Source: Maribacter sp. BPC-D8
GTDB lineage: Bacteria > Bacteroidota > Bacteroidia > Flavobacteriales > Flavobacteriaceae
Reading direction: 5' to 3'
Length of the DNA: 64,000 nucleotides
Assembly: GCF_035207705.1 (NCBI RefSeq)
Contig: NZ_CP128187.1
Span: forward strand, 3,844,001-3,908,000
Shown: positions 43,167-53,700 of the stretch, one piece after another
Numbering within the stretch: position 1 is the stretch's first letter
Layout: each line of letters starts with the position of its first letter
Position numbers and translations under genes: made by a program
Notes under the pieces: generated by a model
Databases searched by the model: none
Told to the model about the DNA's origin: nothing
The model's input: only the letters and a program-made list of their open reading frames with translations

Positions 43167-43741
43167 TACTGTTTTGATAAAATTTCGTCAATGACTTTAG
43201 GGAAATACTCATATTCTAATTGATGAACTTTAGACGCAATATCTTCTGCAGTATCGGTAATGGCGATAGGTGCTTTTGCTTGTTTAATGATTGCGCCCTC
43301 ATCGTATTGTGCATTTACATAATGTATGGTAATGCCAGTTTCGGTCTCTTTTTGTTCCTTAACGGCATTATGAACGTTCATGCCATACATGCCTTTGCCA
43401 CCATACTTTGGTAATAATGCAGGATGAATATTTATAATTTGCTTTGGAAATGCATTCGTAATAGCTTCTGGTATTTTCCATAAAAAGCCAGCTAAAACGA
43501 TAAGGTCGGGCTCTAGAGACTGCATCATATTTAAAATAAAGTCACTTTTAGAAAACGCTTGACGGTTAAAGAACAAAGCGTTTATTTTAAGTCTATTGCA
43601 CCGTTCAATGACTTTGGCATCGCTTTTGTTAGTTAATACACAGCATATAGTAACATCTTTGCGGAGTTTAAAATAGTTGGCAATGTTTTCAACATTAGAT
43701 CCAGAACCTGAGGCAAAAAGAATAATTTTTTTGGTTTTCAA
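43166..43741 (-). CDS. purN: Phosphoribosylglycinamide formyltransferase (PurN)
   Basis: A 191-residue enzyme that transfers a formyl group from 10-formyl-THF to GAR, the third purine step. Motifs are LFASGSGSNVENI at the start (phosphate loop), IVLAGFLWKIP, and INIHPALLPKYGGKGMYG with the catalytic N and H. GITIHYVNAQYDEG holds the catalytic aspartate. No ATG is available. The TTG at 43741 starts right at the first strand; a TTG at 43798 overlaps the predicted promoter and is rejected. It leads the purN-rnhA-pfkB-purF operon. Confidence 0.87.
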   Translation of the reverse strand: MKTKKIILFASGSGSNVENIANYFKLRKDVTICCVLTNKSDAKVIERCNRLKINALFFNRQAFSKSDFILNMMQSLEPDLIVLAGFLWKIPEAITNAFPKQIINIHPALLPKYGGKGMYGMNVHNAVKEQKETETGITIHYVNAQYDEGAIIKQAKAPIAITDTAEDIASKVHQLEYEYFPKVIDEILSKQ

Positions 43742-43795
43742 TACAAGTGGTCTTTTAAGAGAGCAAACAATAAAATTAAAGTTCGGCAAATAAAG

Positions 43796-43803
43796 CAAAT
43801 TTA
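43796..43803 (-). promoter_or_regulatory. Candidate -7 box of the purN operon
   Basis: TAAATTTG on the minus strand fits TAnnTTTG. A start of transcription near 43789 would leave a leader of about 48 nt before the TTG at 43741. There is no clear TTG at -33. Confidence 0.4.
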
Positions 43804-43990
43804 AAGCTTGTCAGAATTTAGAAAAAAACGATTATCATTTACAGTTCTAATTACCTCACTACTTTTCAATACCTTTTATCAACGTTACCGAAACAAAATA
43901 TTAATGTGGTAAAATTACTGCACATGTCTTTAATTTTATTAAATTACCATACATTTTAACGACAATTAGTGTAATTAAACCAAAGTTTTT

Positions 43991-43998
43991 TATTTTTG
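43991..43998 (+). promoter_or_regulatory. Candidate -7 box of acpP
   Basis: TATTTTTG fits TAnnTTTG and lies 33 nt before the acpP ATG. The -33 region has TTAG rather than TTG. Confidence 0.45.
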
Positions 43999-44031
43999 CC
44001 TTCAATTTAAATTTTTAAAACAAATATTATT

Positions 44032-44265
44032 ATGTCAGACATTGCATCAAGAGTTAAAGCTATCATCGTTGATAAATTAGGAGTTGATGAAAACGAAGTG
44101 GTAACCGAAGCTAGCTTTACTAACGATTTAGGCGCAGATTCATTAGACACGGTAGAGTTGATAATGGAGTTCGAAAAAGAATTTGATATCCAAATTCCAG
44201 ACGATCAAGCTGAGAATATCGCAACTGTTGGTCAAGCGATCAGCTACATAGAAGAAGCGAAGTAA
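44032..44265 (+). CDS. acpP: Acyl carrier protein
   Basis: A 77-residue acidic protein. The phosphopantetheine attachment serine is S37 in [17 protein letters not shown]. It carries growing acyl chains in fatty acid synthesis. It precedes fabF, its condensing-enzyme partner, with a perfect terminator-like hairpin in the 106-nt gap. Confidence 0.97.
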   Translation: MSDIASRVKAIIVDKLGVDENEVVTEASFTNDLGADSLDTVELIMEFEKEFDIQIPDDQAENIATVGQAISYIEEAK

Positions 44266-44289
44266 AGCATGTTTTCTTAAATAGAATTC

Positions 44290-44332
44290 AAATTATCCAT
44301 GTGGTAAACACTCCGCATGGATAATTTTTTTT
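44290..44332 (+). terminator. Terminator or attenuator between acpP and fabF
   Basis: A perfect 12-bp stem (AAATTATCCATG at 44290-44301, CATGGATAATTT at 44316-44327) with a 14-nt loop and a tail of T residues. Partial read-through would give more acpP than fabF mRNA, in line with the high need for carrier protein. Confidence 0.8.
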
Positions 44333-44371
44333 AATTTACGCTTGGTTTAGATTTAAACAAACAAAAGTTAA

Positions 44372-45622
44372 ATGCAGTTAAAGCGAGTTGTAGTTACAGG
44401 TTTGGGGGCACTTACCCCAATAGGTAACAATATTGAAGAGTATTGGAATGCCTTGATTAGCGGTAAAAGCGGATCGGCACCAATTACTTATTACGATACA
44501 GAAAAATTTAAAGTAAAATTCGCATGTGAGTTGAAGAACTACAGCACCGAAGATCACTTTGAAAGAAAAGAAGGGCGTAAGCTAGATAGATTTGCACAAT
44601 ACGCACTTGTATCTTCTGACGAAGCTATTCTTGATTCTAAATTAGATTTAGAAAAACTTGATAAATTTCGTGTTGGCGTTATTTGGGGAGCAGGAATCGG
44701 AGGATTGGAAACTTTCCAGAACGAGGTCATGAATTTTGCTAATGGTGATGGTACACCAAGATTCAATCCATTCTTTATACCAAAGATGATTGCAGATATA
44801 GCACCAGGAAACATTTCTATAAAACATGGTTTTATGGGTCCTAACTATACAACTGTTTCAGCATGTGCCTCTTCGGCAAATGCGATGATAGATGCCTTAA
44901 ACTATATACGTTTAGGTCATTGCGATGTCATTGTAACAGGTGGTAGTGAGGCGGCCGTAACTATTGCAGGTATGGGTGGTTTCGGAGCAATGCACGCATT
45001 ATCAACAAGAAATGATAGTCCAGAAACGGCTTCAAGACCTTTTGATGCAACTAGAGATGGTTTCGTTTTGGGTGAAGGAGCAGGGGCGTTAGTTCTTGAA
45101 GAATATGAGCATGCAGTTGCTAGAGGAGCAAAAATTTATGCAGAAGTAGCAGGTGGTGGTATGACAAGTGATGCTTACCACATGACTGCACCACACCCAG
45201 ATGGGATAGGAGTAGTTAGAGTAATGCAAAACTGTTTAAAAGATGCAGGTCTATCAATTGAAGATGTAGATGCTATTAATACACATGGTACTGCTACACC
45301 TTTAGGTGACGTTGCAGAGCTAAAAGCAATTACCAAAGTATTTGGTGAACATGCAAAAGATATAAATATAAATTCTACCAAGTCTATGACCGGTCACCTA
45401 TTAGGTGCAGCCGGAGCTATTGAAGCAATTGCATCGATTTTGGCAATGGAACATGGTATAGTGCCACCAACTATCAACCATACTACGGTAGATGAGAATA
45501 TAGATCCTAGTTTAAACCTTACATTGAATAAAGCTCAAAAACGAGATGTAAAAGTTGCTATGAGTAACACATTTGGTTTTGGTGGGCACAATGCATGTGT
45601 AGTTTTTAAAAAAATTGATTAA
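44372..45622 (+). CDS. fabF: 3-oxoacyl-[acyl-carrier-protein] synthase II (FabF)
   Basis: A 416-residue condensing enzyme of fatty acid elongation. The Cys-His-His active site is visible in VSACASSANAM, NTHGTATPLGD and KSMTGHLLGAAGA, and the C-terminal NTFGFGGHNA is typical. The length and the VVVTGLGALTPIGN start are standard. It is followed 9 nt later by rnc. Confidence 0.96.
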   Translation: MQLKRVVVTGLGALTPIGNNIEEYWNALISGKSGSAPITYYDTEKFKVKFACELKNYSTEDHFERKEGRKLDRFAQYALVSSDEAILDSKLDLEKLDKFRVGVIWGAGIGGLETFQNEVMNFANGDGTPRFNPFFIPKMIADIAPGNISIKHGFMGPNYTTVSACASSANAMIDALNYIRLGHCDVIVTGGSEAAVTIAGMGGFGAMHALSTRNDSPETASRPFDATRDGFVLGEGAGALVLEEYEHAVARGAKIYAEVAGGGMTSDAYHMTAPHPDGIGVVRVMQNCLKDAGLSIEDVDAINTHGTATPLGDVAELKAITKVFGEHAKDININSTKSMTGHLLGAAGAIEAIASILAMEHGIVPPTINHTTVDENIDPSLNLTLNKAQKRDVKVAMSNTFGFGGHNACVVFKKID

Positions 45623-45631
45623 TTAGTTTTT

Positions 45632-46366
45632 ATGTCATTTCCCACAAACTTATTTAATTCCCATCCAAAAGAGGATGGGGATTTTTTTTTGGGAATAACC
45701 AAAATCTTAGGTTTTAGACCAAAAACCTTATCTTTTTATAAAAAGGCCTTTCTACACAGGTCAATGAATATAAAAGATGAAAAGGGTAATGCTATGAATT
45801 ACGAACGGCTAGAGTTCTTAGGAGATTCTATGCTAGGCACCATAATTTCTAAGCATCTTTATAGTGAAGTGCCAGAAGGTGACGAAGGTTACCTTACTAA
45901 AATGCGATCTAAAATTGTTAGTAGAGAGCATTTAAATGAATTGGGTAAAGATTTAGGTTTAATTAATTATGTAGAAAGTAGAATACCTAAATCGCACTTT
46001 GGCCAAAATATACATGGTAATGTATTTGAAGCTTTAGTAGGTGCAATTTACCTTGACCGTGGTTATAAATATTGCGAAAAATTTATTTACAAAAGAGTAG
46101 TAGAGCCCTATGTTGACATTGAACAATTAGAAGGTAGGGTAATAAGTTATAAGAGTCTAGTAATCGAATGGTGTCAGAAGAAAAAGAAATCTTTCGATTT
46201 TGACGTTTATGAAGATACTGGCAATGATCCATTAAAACATTTTGCCGTTAAACTTTCAATTGGCGGTAATGTTGTTGCAAAAGCTAGGGCAACTTCCAAG
46301 AAGAAAGCAGAAGAAAGAGCCTCAAAAAGAGCTTTTTTTGCTTTGCAAGACAAGATGGAAAATTAA
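45632..46366 (+). CDS. rnc: Ribonuclease III
   Basis: A 244-residue double-strand RNA endonuclease. The RNase III signature is NYERLEFLGDSMLGTII, with a second acidic site in NVFEALVGAIYLD. The double-strand RNA-binding domain fills the last 70 residues (YKSLVIEWCQKKKKSFDFDVYE ... AKARATSKKKAEERASKRAF, shown in part). It matures rRNA and acts on structured RNAs. The acpP-fabF-rnc order is widely conserved. Confidence 0.95.
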   Translation: MSFPTNLFNSHPKEDGDFFLGITKILGFRPKTLSFYKKAFLHRSMNIKDEKGNAMNYERLEFLGDSMLGTIISKHLYSEVPEGDEGYLTKMRSKIVSREHLNELGKDLGLINYVESRIPKSHFGQNIHGNVFEALVGAIYLDRGYKYCEKFIYKRVVEPYVDIEQLEGRVISYKSLVIEWCQKKKKSFDFDVYEDTGNDPLKHFAVKLSIGGNVVAKARATSKKKAEERASKRAFFALQDKMEN

Positions 46367-46481
46367 TCATTTCACAAAATGATAAAAAGCTAACATTTTA
46401 TTAACTTTTAATGTGTTTTTATCAATTTATCTAACTAGGCTTTATAGCTTAGAAGTTCTATATTTACCGTTTTGTTGAAGT

Positions 46482-46946
46482 ATGGCTGCGACTTATAAAA
46501 TAAATGATGATTTTTATGATGAATCTTTTAGCCTTATAGCTTTACACACTACCTTAGAAGATTTTGCTTTAGCCTACGGATTAAACCAAAGTGTTAAGTC
46601 AAAATTTGTAAGAGCAAAAAAGAATTTTATTCTTGCTGAAAATAAATCCTTTCCCATTTTTGAATGGGAAGATGAGTATAATGATATGTATTGGGTGTTA
46701 GTTGCCAATCATAGCAGTGAAAAAGAGCTCATTGTACGAGACGATTTATTTAAGGACGAAACAACATATAAGACACCTAGGCTCATACCTGAGTATAAGG
46801 ATGTCGACTATCTATTAAAAATAGAAACTGAGAAGGATTTTGATATAAATTCCTTAATAAAGAACATATTAATGTTGCCTAGGGTTATGGCAGCTTATGA
46901 AATAAGTACAGACAAACTAAAATCAAAGAACAATCTAATTTTTTAA
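46482..46946 (+). CDS. IPExxxVDY family protein
   Basis: A 154-residue protein with the family's defining motif, IPEYKDVDY, near residues 108-116. The family is confined to Bacteroidota and usually lies, as here, between rnc and pyk. Its function is unknown. It is soluble with no signal peptide. It ends 2 nt before the pyk start. Confidence 0.9.
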   Translation: MAATYKINDDFYDESFSLIALHTTLEDFALAYGLNQSVKSKFVRAKKNFILAENKSFPIFEWEDEYNDMYWVLVANHSSEKELIVRDDLFKDETTYKTPRLIPEYKDVDYLLKIETEKDFDINSLIKNILMLPRVMAAYEISTDKLKSKNNLIF

Positions 46947-46948
46947 AT

Positions 46949-48391
46949 ATGCCAACTGTAAAAAAGACGAAAATTGTTGCCACCTTAGGGCCTGCAACTA
47001 GCAAGAAAGAGGTACTCAGGAGCATGATTGATGCAGGAGTAGATGTATTCAGAATAAATTTTTCTCATGCCGATTACGATGATGTTAAAGAGCGTGTAAA
47101 AATGATACGTGAGTTAAATGATGAAATGGATACGTACACATCTATTTTAGCAGATTTACAAGGACCTAAATTACGTGTAGGCGTAATGGCTGGTGACGTT
47201 GTAGTTAGCCCAGGTGATGAAATAACATTTGTAACCGGCGAGCCTTTTGAAGGTTCTGCAGAAAGAGTTTACATGAATTATAAAGAATTTCCTAGAGATG
47301 TAAAAGCTGGGGAGCGTATTCTTTTAGATGATGGTAAACTTATGTTCGAAGTAGTAACAACCAATGGAAATGATGAGGTTTTAGCCAAAGTAATACAAGG
47401 TGGACCATTGAAATCTAAGAAGGGTGTTAACTTACCGAATACAAATATTTCTTTACCAGCACTTACAAAAAAGGATATTGCAGATGCCGAATTCGCTATT
47501 TCTTTAGAGGTAGATTGGATCGCTCTTTCTTTTGTTCGTTTTAGTCAAGATTTAATTGATTTACAGAACATCATCAATAAGCACTCAGATCATAAAATTC
47601 CGATCATTGCTAAAATTGAAAAGCCAGAGGCTGTTGAAAATATTGATAAGATTGTTGCTTACTGTGATGGTTTAATGGTTGCTCGTGGAGATTTAGGGGT
47701 TGAAGTTCCTGCTCATGAAGTACCGTTAATTCAAAAGCAATTGGTTTTAAAAGCTAAGAAAGCTAGAATACCAGTAATTATTGCTACCCAAATGATGGAG
47801 ACAATGATTACTAGCCTTACACCAACAAGAGCAGAAGTAAATGATGTAGCAAACTCTGTTATGGATGGTGCTGATGCAGTAATGTTATCTGGTGAAACTT
47901 CTGTTGGTAATTATCCAGTACAGGTTATTGAAAAAATGGCAAGTATTTTAGAAAGTGTTGAAGGTTCAGATTTAATACATGTACCGCATGATCCACCACA
48001 TATTCGTACAAAGAGATTCATTACTAAATCTATTTGTTATCATGCAGCTACAATGGCCAATGATATTAAAGCAAAGGCAATTTCTACTTTAACAAATAGT
48101 GGGTATACTGCTTTTCAAATTTCTGCATGGAGACCAAGTGCACATATTCTTGTGTTTACATCAAACAAAAGAATACTTACACAGTTGAATCTATTGTGGG
48201 GTGTAAAAGCTTTTTACTATGATAAATTTGTTTCTACAGATGACACTGTCGATGATGTAAACCGTATAGCTTTCAATAAAGGATATTTGGAAGTAGGCGA
48301 TATGATTATTAGCCTTGCGGCAATGCCTATTAAAGATAAAGGTATGGTAAATACATTAAGAGTTAGTGAAATAGAGTCAGGCGATATTTAG
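46949..48391 (+). CDS. pyk: Pyruvate kinase
   Basis: A 480-residue enzyme of the last step of glycolysis, making pyruvate and ATP from PEP and ADP. VFRINFSHADY holds the N-terminal substrate site, PIIAKIEKPEAVENID the catalytic lysine and metal-binding glutamate, and MVARGDLGVEVP the metal-binding aspartate. The C-terminal allosteric domain is present. It is translationally close to the IPExxxVDY gene. Confidence 0.95.
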   Translation: MPTVKKTKIVATLGPATSKKEVLRSMIDAGVDVFRINFSHADYDDVKERVKMIRELNDEMDTYTSILADLQGPKLRVGVMAGDVVVSPGDEITFVTGEPFEGSAERVYMNYKEFPRDVKAGERILLDDGKLMFEVVTTNGNDEVLAKVIQGGPLKSKKGVNLPNTNISLPALTKKDIADAEFAISLEVDWIALSFVRFSQDLIDLQNIINKHSDHKIPIIAKIEKPEAVENIDKIVAYCDGLMVARGDLGVEVPAHEVPLIQKQLVLKAKKARIPVIIATQMMETMITSLTPTRAEVNDVANSVMDGADAVMLSGETSVGNYPVQVIEKMASILESVEGSDLIHVPHDPPHIRTKRFITKSICYHAATMANDIKAKAISTLTNSGYTAFQISAWRPSAHILVFTSNKRILTQLNLLWGVKAFYYDKFVSTDDTVDDVNRIAFNKGYLEVGDMIISLAAMPIKDKGMVNTLRVSEIESGDI

Positions 48392-48413
48392 TCAGATTTA
48401 AAATATAATTCAC

Positions 48414-48447
48414 AAAAAAGGGTCGCTATTTAGCGACCCTTTTTTTA
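48414..48447. terminator. Terminator after pyk
   Basis: An 11-bp stem, AGGGTCGCTAT/TTAGCGACCCT in the main, with A-run and T-run flanks. It works on both strands and separates pyk from the convergent PAS gene. Confidence 0.9.
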
Positions 48448-48464
48448 TGCTTTAACCAGAATAG

Positions 48465-48989
48465 TTAAGCAACTTCTTTTTCAAAGGCTATAAAATTAAC
48501 GACATCACCTTTGTTGTCAAAAATAGGTTCTCCTTGTATCCAACACTTATAAGTAGATCCGTCTTTTCTATAGTTTACTACAGTAACCTCAAAAGGTTTC
48601 TTTTCTTTTACTGCTTCGGAGATAATTTTTAAGGTAGATTTTGATGTCAAATTACCTTGAAACATTTTAGGACTTTTACCTATGATTTCTTCGGGATGAT
48701 ACTGACTCATATTCCACATGTTCTTGGTGGCGAAAACGATGTTTAATTTGGCATCTGTAACCACAACAACATTTTTGTCTGCTTTTAATTTGGTATCCAG
48801 AATTTCGGTATCTATATTCCAAGAATTAGCAGAAACCAAACTTAATAAAGCAACAGTATCTTCTTCGGTTCGTTTTATTTCTTCATAATTAGAAGCATAA
48901 AAATCCCAAGAAAGAATAGGTAACATTGTAAAGTCTTGGCTTTTTCTAAACTTGATTACGGCATTGTCGTAATCTTTTAAATCTATCAT
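48465..48989 (-). CDS. Single PAS-domain protein
   Basis: A 174-residue protein. Residues 70-172 form a PAS domain: VVVVTDAKLNIVFATKNMW, HPEEIIGKSPKMFQGNLTS, PFEVTVVNYRKDGSTYKCWIQGEPIFD and NFIAFEKEV. The layout resembles LOV domains, but the flavin-binding cysteine motif (NCRFLQ) reads SPKMFQ, so photochemistry is unlikely. No kinase, cyclase or DNA-binding domain is attached. It may sense a ligand or dock to a partner. Confidence 0.82.
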   Translation of the reverse strand: MIDLKDYDNAVIKFRKSQDFTMLPILSWDFYASNYEEIKRTEEDTVALLSLVSANSWNIDTEILDTKLKADKNVVVVTDAKLNIVFATKNMWNMSQYHPEEIIGKSPKMFQGNLTSKSTLKIISEAVKEKKPFEVTVVNYRKDGSTYKCWIQGEPIFDNKGDVVNFIAFEKEVA

Positions 48990-49191
48990 TCTGTGTAGCT
49001 TAGAGTAATAATTAAAATTTCTTTTTCATAGCAATTTACTATAAAGCTAAAATTTTACCTGTAACGGTTATAATTTTAAGAGAGGATTAGTATAAATGTT
49101 TAAGTGTTCGTTGGTTATACTTCAAAAAGTAATTGCAAAAGTTGAACACAAAAGAGCTGATTTTTCTAATAAATTGCCTAAAACAACAAAA

Positions 49192-49228
49192 AACCCTAAT
49201 AGGAATTTGTCCTATTAGGGTTGAGAAA
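49192..49228 (-). terminator. Terminator of RND operon 1
   Basis: A perfect 13-bp stem, AACCCTAATAGGA/TCCTATTAGGGTT, with a 5-nt loop, followed by a T-run on the minus strand. It lies about 30 nt after the channel gene stop. Confidence 0.88.
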
Positions 49229-49254
49229 ATCAATTTTTAATAATTAAAATGATG

Positions 49255-50703
49255 TTAGTTCCATCCGCCACCTAAGGCTTGGTATACATTTACTCTGGCC
49301 ATTAATTGGTCTTTTTTGGTTTCAACCAATTCCATTTTAGATTCAAGAGCTTCACGTTGTGTTAGCAATACTTCGATATATTCAATTCTTGCAGATTGAA
49401 ATAATTGTGTAGACAAATCAATAGATTCTGTCAATGCCTTTACTTGGTTTTCCTTCAAAGCATAACTCTGTTTTAGGTTCTCCATTTTAGACAGCTGGTT
49501 TACAACCTCAATGTATCCACTTAAAATGGCTTTTTCATATTCATACACTGCTTGTATTTGTTTAGAATTTGCGGTGTTATAATCGGCTTTAATAGCATTT
49601 CTATTGATTAAAGGACCAGCTATATCACCAACAGCACTATATATTAAAGATGCTGGCGTCTCGGTTAAGTACTTAGGTTTAAATGCCTGAAGTCCTAATC
49701 CTGCTTTCAGCCCAAGTGAAGGGTAAAAGTTAGCTCTTGCTACTTTAATGTTAAGTTTCGCAGCTTCTAATTCATATTCAGCTTGTTTAATATCGGGTCT
49801 GTTTAAAAGAAGTTGAGATGGTAATCCGGCATAAATAATATCCATCTCTGTTTCGATAAATCCTTCAGAATTACGAATAATTGGCTGAGGTTGACGCCCT
49901 ATTAAGAAATTTAGTTTATTTTCCATTTCAACAATTTCTTGTTGTACTTCAAATTTGTGACTTTGATTCTTTAGTACCTCTGCCTCAAATCTTTTTACGG
50001 CAAGTTCAGTCGCTCTTGCAGCTTCTTTTTGTAAGCGAACCATTTTTAGTGCGTTGCCTTGCAGTTCAAGATTTTGCTCTATAAATGCTAATTGATTGTC
50101 TAAAGCAACAAGCTCATAATAAGAATCTGCAATTTCAGCAATTAATCTAGTGACCATAAAGTTTTTACCTTCAATGGTAGATAGGTACTCTAGAGCAGCT
50201 GCTTTTTTAGAGTTTCGCAGTTTCTTCCAAACATCTAACTCCCAAGTAGCGAAAAGTCCGGCAGAGTAGTCTGTTAATGGCTCAGGAAACTCTTCACCAT
50301 CTTTGATGTCTAGATTTTTTTCTACTGCACCGTTACGGGTATATTCACCTACTTTTTCAACTTCAGCACCAGCACCATAGGTTATGAAAGGTAGGTATTC
50401 TCCCTTTCTAGCTTTAACCTCATTTTGGGCAACATCAATCTGCTGCATCATAATGCGAAGTTCTTGGTTATTAGTTAATGCGGTATCAATCAGTTTTGTC
50501 AGGTTTTCATCTTTAAAGAAATCTGACCATTTTAATTGAGCACTGTTTGTAGAATCTGTTGCTTGATCAACATATTTAGATGGCATATTTGTATTCGCCT
50601 CTTTCAAATCTTTTGTAGGCACGCATGAATAAAATAAACCTACGTTTATAAGAACCACCAAAAGTAGTTTTCCATGCTTTATGGTTTTTTTATTTTTGAT
50701 CAT
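49255..50703 (-). CDS. TolC-like efflux outer-membrane lipoprotein (RND operon 1)
   Basis: A 482-residue OprM/NodT-type channel. The lipoprotein signal has lipobox FYSC (C26 to C27 region, MIKNKKTIKHGKLLLVVLINVG then LFYSC). Two repeated efflux-protein domains are visible, with LPSQLLLNRPDIKQAEYELEAA and RANFYPSLGLKAGLG at the typical places. It forms the outer-membrane exit for the adaptor and pump upstream. It starts inside the pump gene (14-nt overlap), so translation is coupled. Confidence 0.9.
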   Translation of the reverse strand: MIKNKKTIKHGKLLLVVLINVGLFYSCVPTKDLKEANTNMPSKYVDQATDSTNSAQLKWSDFFKDENLTKLIDTALTNNQELRIMMQQIDVAQNEVKARKGEYLPFITYGAGAEVEKVGEYTRNGAVEKNLDIKDGEEFPEPLTDYSAGLFATWELDVWKKLRNSKKAAALEYLSTIEGKNFMVTRLIAEIADSYYELVALDNQLAFIEQNLELQGNALKMVRLQKEAARATELAVKRFEAEVLKNQSHKFEVQQEIVEMENKLNFLIGRQPQPIIRNSEGFIETEMDIIYAGLPSQLLLNRPDIKQAEYELEAAKLNIKVARANFYPSLGLKAGLGLQAFKPKYLTETPASLIYSAVGDIAGPLINRNAIKADYNTANSKQIQAVYEYEKAILSGYIEVVNQLSKMENLKQSYALKENQVKALTESIDLSTQLFQSARIEYIEVLLTQREALESKMELVETKKDQLMARVNVYQALGGGWN

Positions 50704-53700
50704 CTTCTTCTCTTTTGGTTAGTTTTTTAATCATTGATTTTAATTCTTTGATTGCTAGTTTGGTCTTGCTTTCCCCTTCACTAGTTCTCATAAGTTCTTC
50801 AGAAATAGGTTCAAATGATTCATCTTTAATAAGACTTCGCCCTTCAGCAAGTTTTGCAAATACATAGTAAAGCCCGGGAATTGCGATAACTCCAAAAATG
50901 GTACCTATAAGCATACCGCCAAGTGCAGAGCCACCAATAGTTCGGTTACCTATGGCACCTGCGCCAGAGGCAACTATTAATGGAATTAAGCCTGCAATAA
51001 ATGCAAACGATGTCATTAAAATCGGTCTGAATCTTGCTTTAGATCCTTCAATGGCAGCTTCTAAAACAGTTGCCCCTTGTCTTTGTTTTTGTACTGCGAA
51101 CTCTACAATTAAAACGGCATTTTTACCTAAAAGACCCACGAGCATAATTACACCAATTTGTGCGTAAACATCATTGGCCAACCCTGTCATTTTTAAAAGT
51201 AAGAATGAGCCAAATATACCAGCAGGTAACGAAAGAATTACAGCAAAAGGAAGTAAGAAACTTTCGTATTGAGCAGCAAGTACGAAATAAACGAAAATCA
51301 ATACCACGATAAAAATGTATAACGATTCGTTACCTCTATTGGCCTCGTCATAGGATAAACCTTCCCAAGCAATATCATAACCTCTAGGTAATGTTTCTTT
51401 GGCAACTTCTTTTATAGCATTTATAGCATCACCAGTTGTAAAACCAGTTGCTGGCAAACCGTTGATTGCGGCAGAATTATATAGGTTATACCTAGTAATC
51501 TCGTTTGGTCCCAATTTCTTCTCCATAGACATGAATGCTGAATAAGGCACCATTTCACCTTCTTCATTCTTCACAAACAATTTTTCTAAATCAGAAGGTA
51601 ATGCTCTATATTCGGGTGCAGCCTGTGTATATACTTTAAAGAATCTACCAAAACGGATAAAACCTTGTTCATAGGTACTACCTATTAATATGTTTAGGTT
51701 TTCCATAGCCTTACCAATACTTACCCCTTTTTGCATGGCAATTTTATTATTGATTTTCAATTGGTATTGAGGATAATTAGCAGAGTAAAATGTAAATAGC
51801 CCTGTTAATTCTTCTCGTTCACCTAGGGCTTTCATGAAATCGTTATTGATTTTTTCGAAAACATGATAATCAGTGTTTTCGGTTTTATCTAATAAACGCA
51901 TAGAAAATCCACCAGAAGAACCAAAACCAGGTACTGCAGGAGGCTCAAAATATTCTATTACAGCCCCTAAATCTTTCGTTTCCTCTTCAAGCTCTTCCAT
52001 GATTTCGTGCACAGAATGTTCACGATCTCCCCATGGTTTAAGGTTGATCAAACAAGTACCGGCATTTGAGCCTCTACCTTCTGTCATAATTTCATAACCT
52101 GCCAATGAGGAAACTGATTCTACTCCATCCATTTCTTCGCATATTTTCTGCAATTTTCTTGCAACATCATTGGTGCGCTCTAGAGTTGCACCTGGTGGTG
52201 TTTGAATAATCGCATAGATCATACCTTGATCTTCATTAGGTATAAAACCTGCAGGTAATGACTCATTGGTAAAAAATATAGCAGCACAAAAGGCTATAAG
52301 AAGACCAAAGGTTACTACTCTTCTAGCTACAATTTTATTCAAAAGTTTTACATAACTTCCTGTAAGACGTTCGAAGCCCCTGTTAAACCAAGCAATGAAT
52401 TTATCTACTGGAGATTTACGTTTTTGTTTACCATGATTGTTTTTCAATAACATAGCACAAAGAACAGGAGTAAGTGTCAAGGCAACTATAGCTGATATTA
52501 CGATTGATCCCGCCATAGTTATAGAAAATTGCCTGTAGAAAACCCCAACTGGGCCAGACATAAAGGAAATAGGTATAAACACCGAAACCATTACTAAAGT
52601 TATGGCTACAATGGCACCACCAATTTCACCCAAAACTTCAGAAGAGGCTTTGTAAGGTGATAGGTTTTCTTCTTCCATTTTTACGTGCACAGCCTCCACG
52701 ACGACAATTGCGTTATCTACTACAATACCGATAGCCAATACCAATGCGAATAGGGTAATTAGGTTAATTGATAACCCGAACATTTGCATAACAAAGAATG
52801 ATCCAATTAAGGAAACCGGTACTGCAATAATGGGTATTAAAGTAGAACGCCAATCTCCTAAAAAGAGAAATACAACAATAGCTACAAGAATAAAAGCATC
52901 TCTAAGTGTATGCAAAACCTTTTCAATAGAGGCATCTAAAAAGTTCGATACATCATAACTAACTTGATAATCTACCCCAGGAGGTAGGTCTACTTTTAAT
53001 TCTTCTAATTTAACTTTAACCGCATCAATTACGTCTTTACCATTACTACCCACAGTTTGCTTAAGAATCATTGAGGCAGATGGATGACCATCTAAATTCG
53101 AATAGATATCAAAGAATTCACTACCTAATTCTACATCTGCTACGTCTTTCAATTTTAGAATTTCTCCTTCTTCGTTGGCTCTAACAATGATGTCCTCATA
53201 CTGTTCAGGTTCATTATAGCGACCTTCATAAGTAAGAACATATTCTAGTGATTGCGATTTTTTACCAGAACTACCACCCAATCTACCTGGTCTGGCAATT
53301 ATGCTTTGTTCTTGCATAGCCTCCATCACTTCTTCGGCAGAAACATTGTAGGCACGCATACGGTCTGGTTTTAACCAAACACGCATGGCATATTTTCTAC
53401 TACCTAATATCTGAGCACTAGCAATACCGTCAATTCGTTGAATTTCAGGAACAATTTTAGTGTATGCATAGTTGTATAGAAAAAGCTCATTATCATCTTC
53501 ATTATTACTAAACAGGTTAACGTACATTAACATACTTGGCTGTACAGGAGTTATCACAACACCTTCCATCTGCACCAATTCTGGCAAGTTGGGCATTACT
53601 TGGTCTACTCTGGTTTTTACCCTTACAACCGCCTGGTCAGGATCTGTACCAGGTTCAAAAATGATGCGCAATGTTCCTTCTCCTGCACTTGTGGCATCTG

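Noticed and set aside
43742..43798. A 19-codon upstream TTG start for PurN
   Set aside because: The codon overlaps the predicted -7 box TAAATTTG, so it should lie before the transcription start.
48465..48989. The PAS protein as a LOV photoreceptor
   Set aside because: The cysteine needed for the flavin adduct is absent; the aligned segment reads SPKMFQ.
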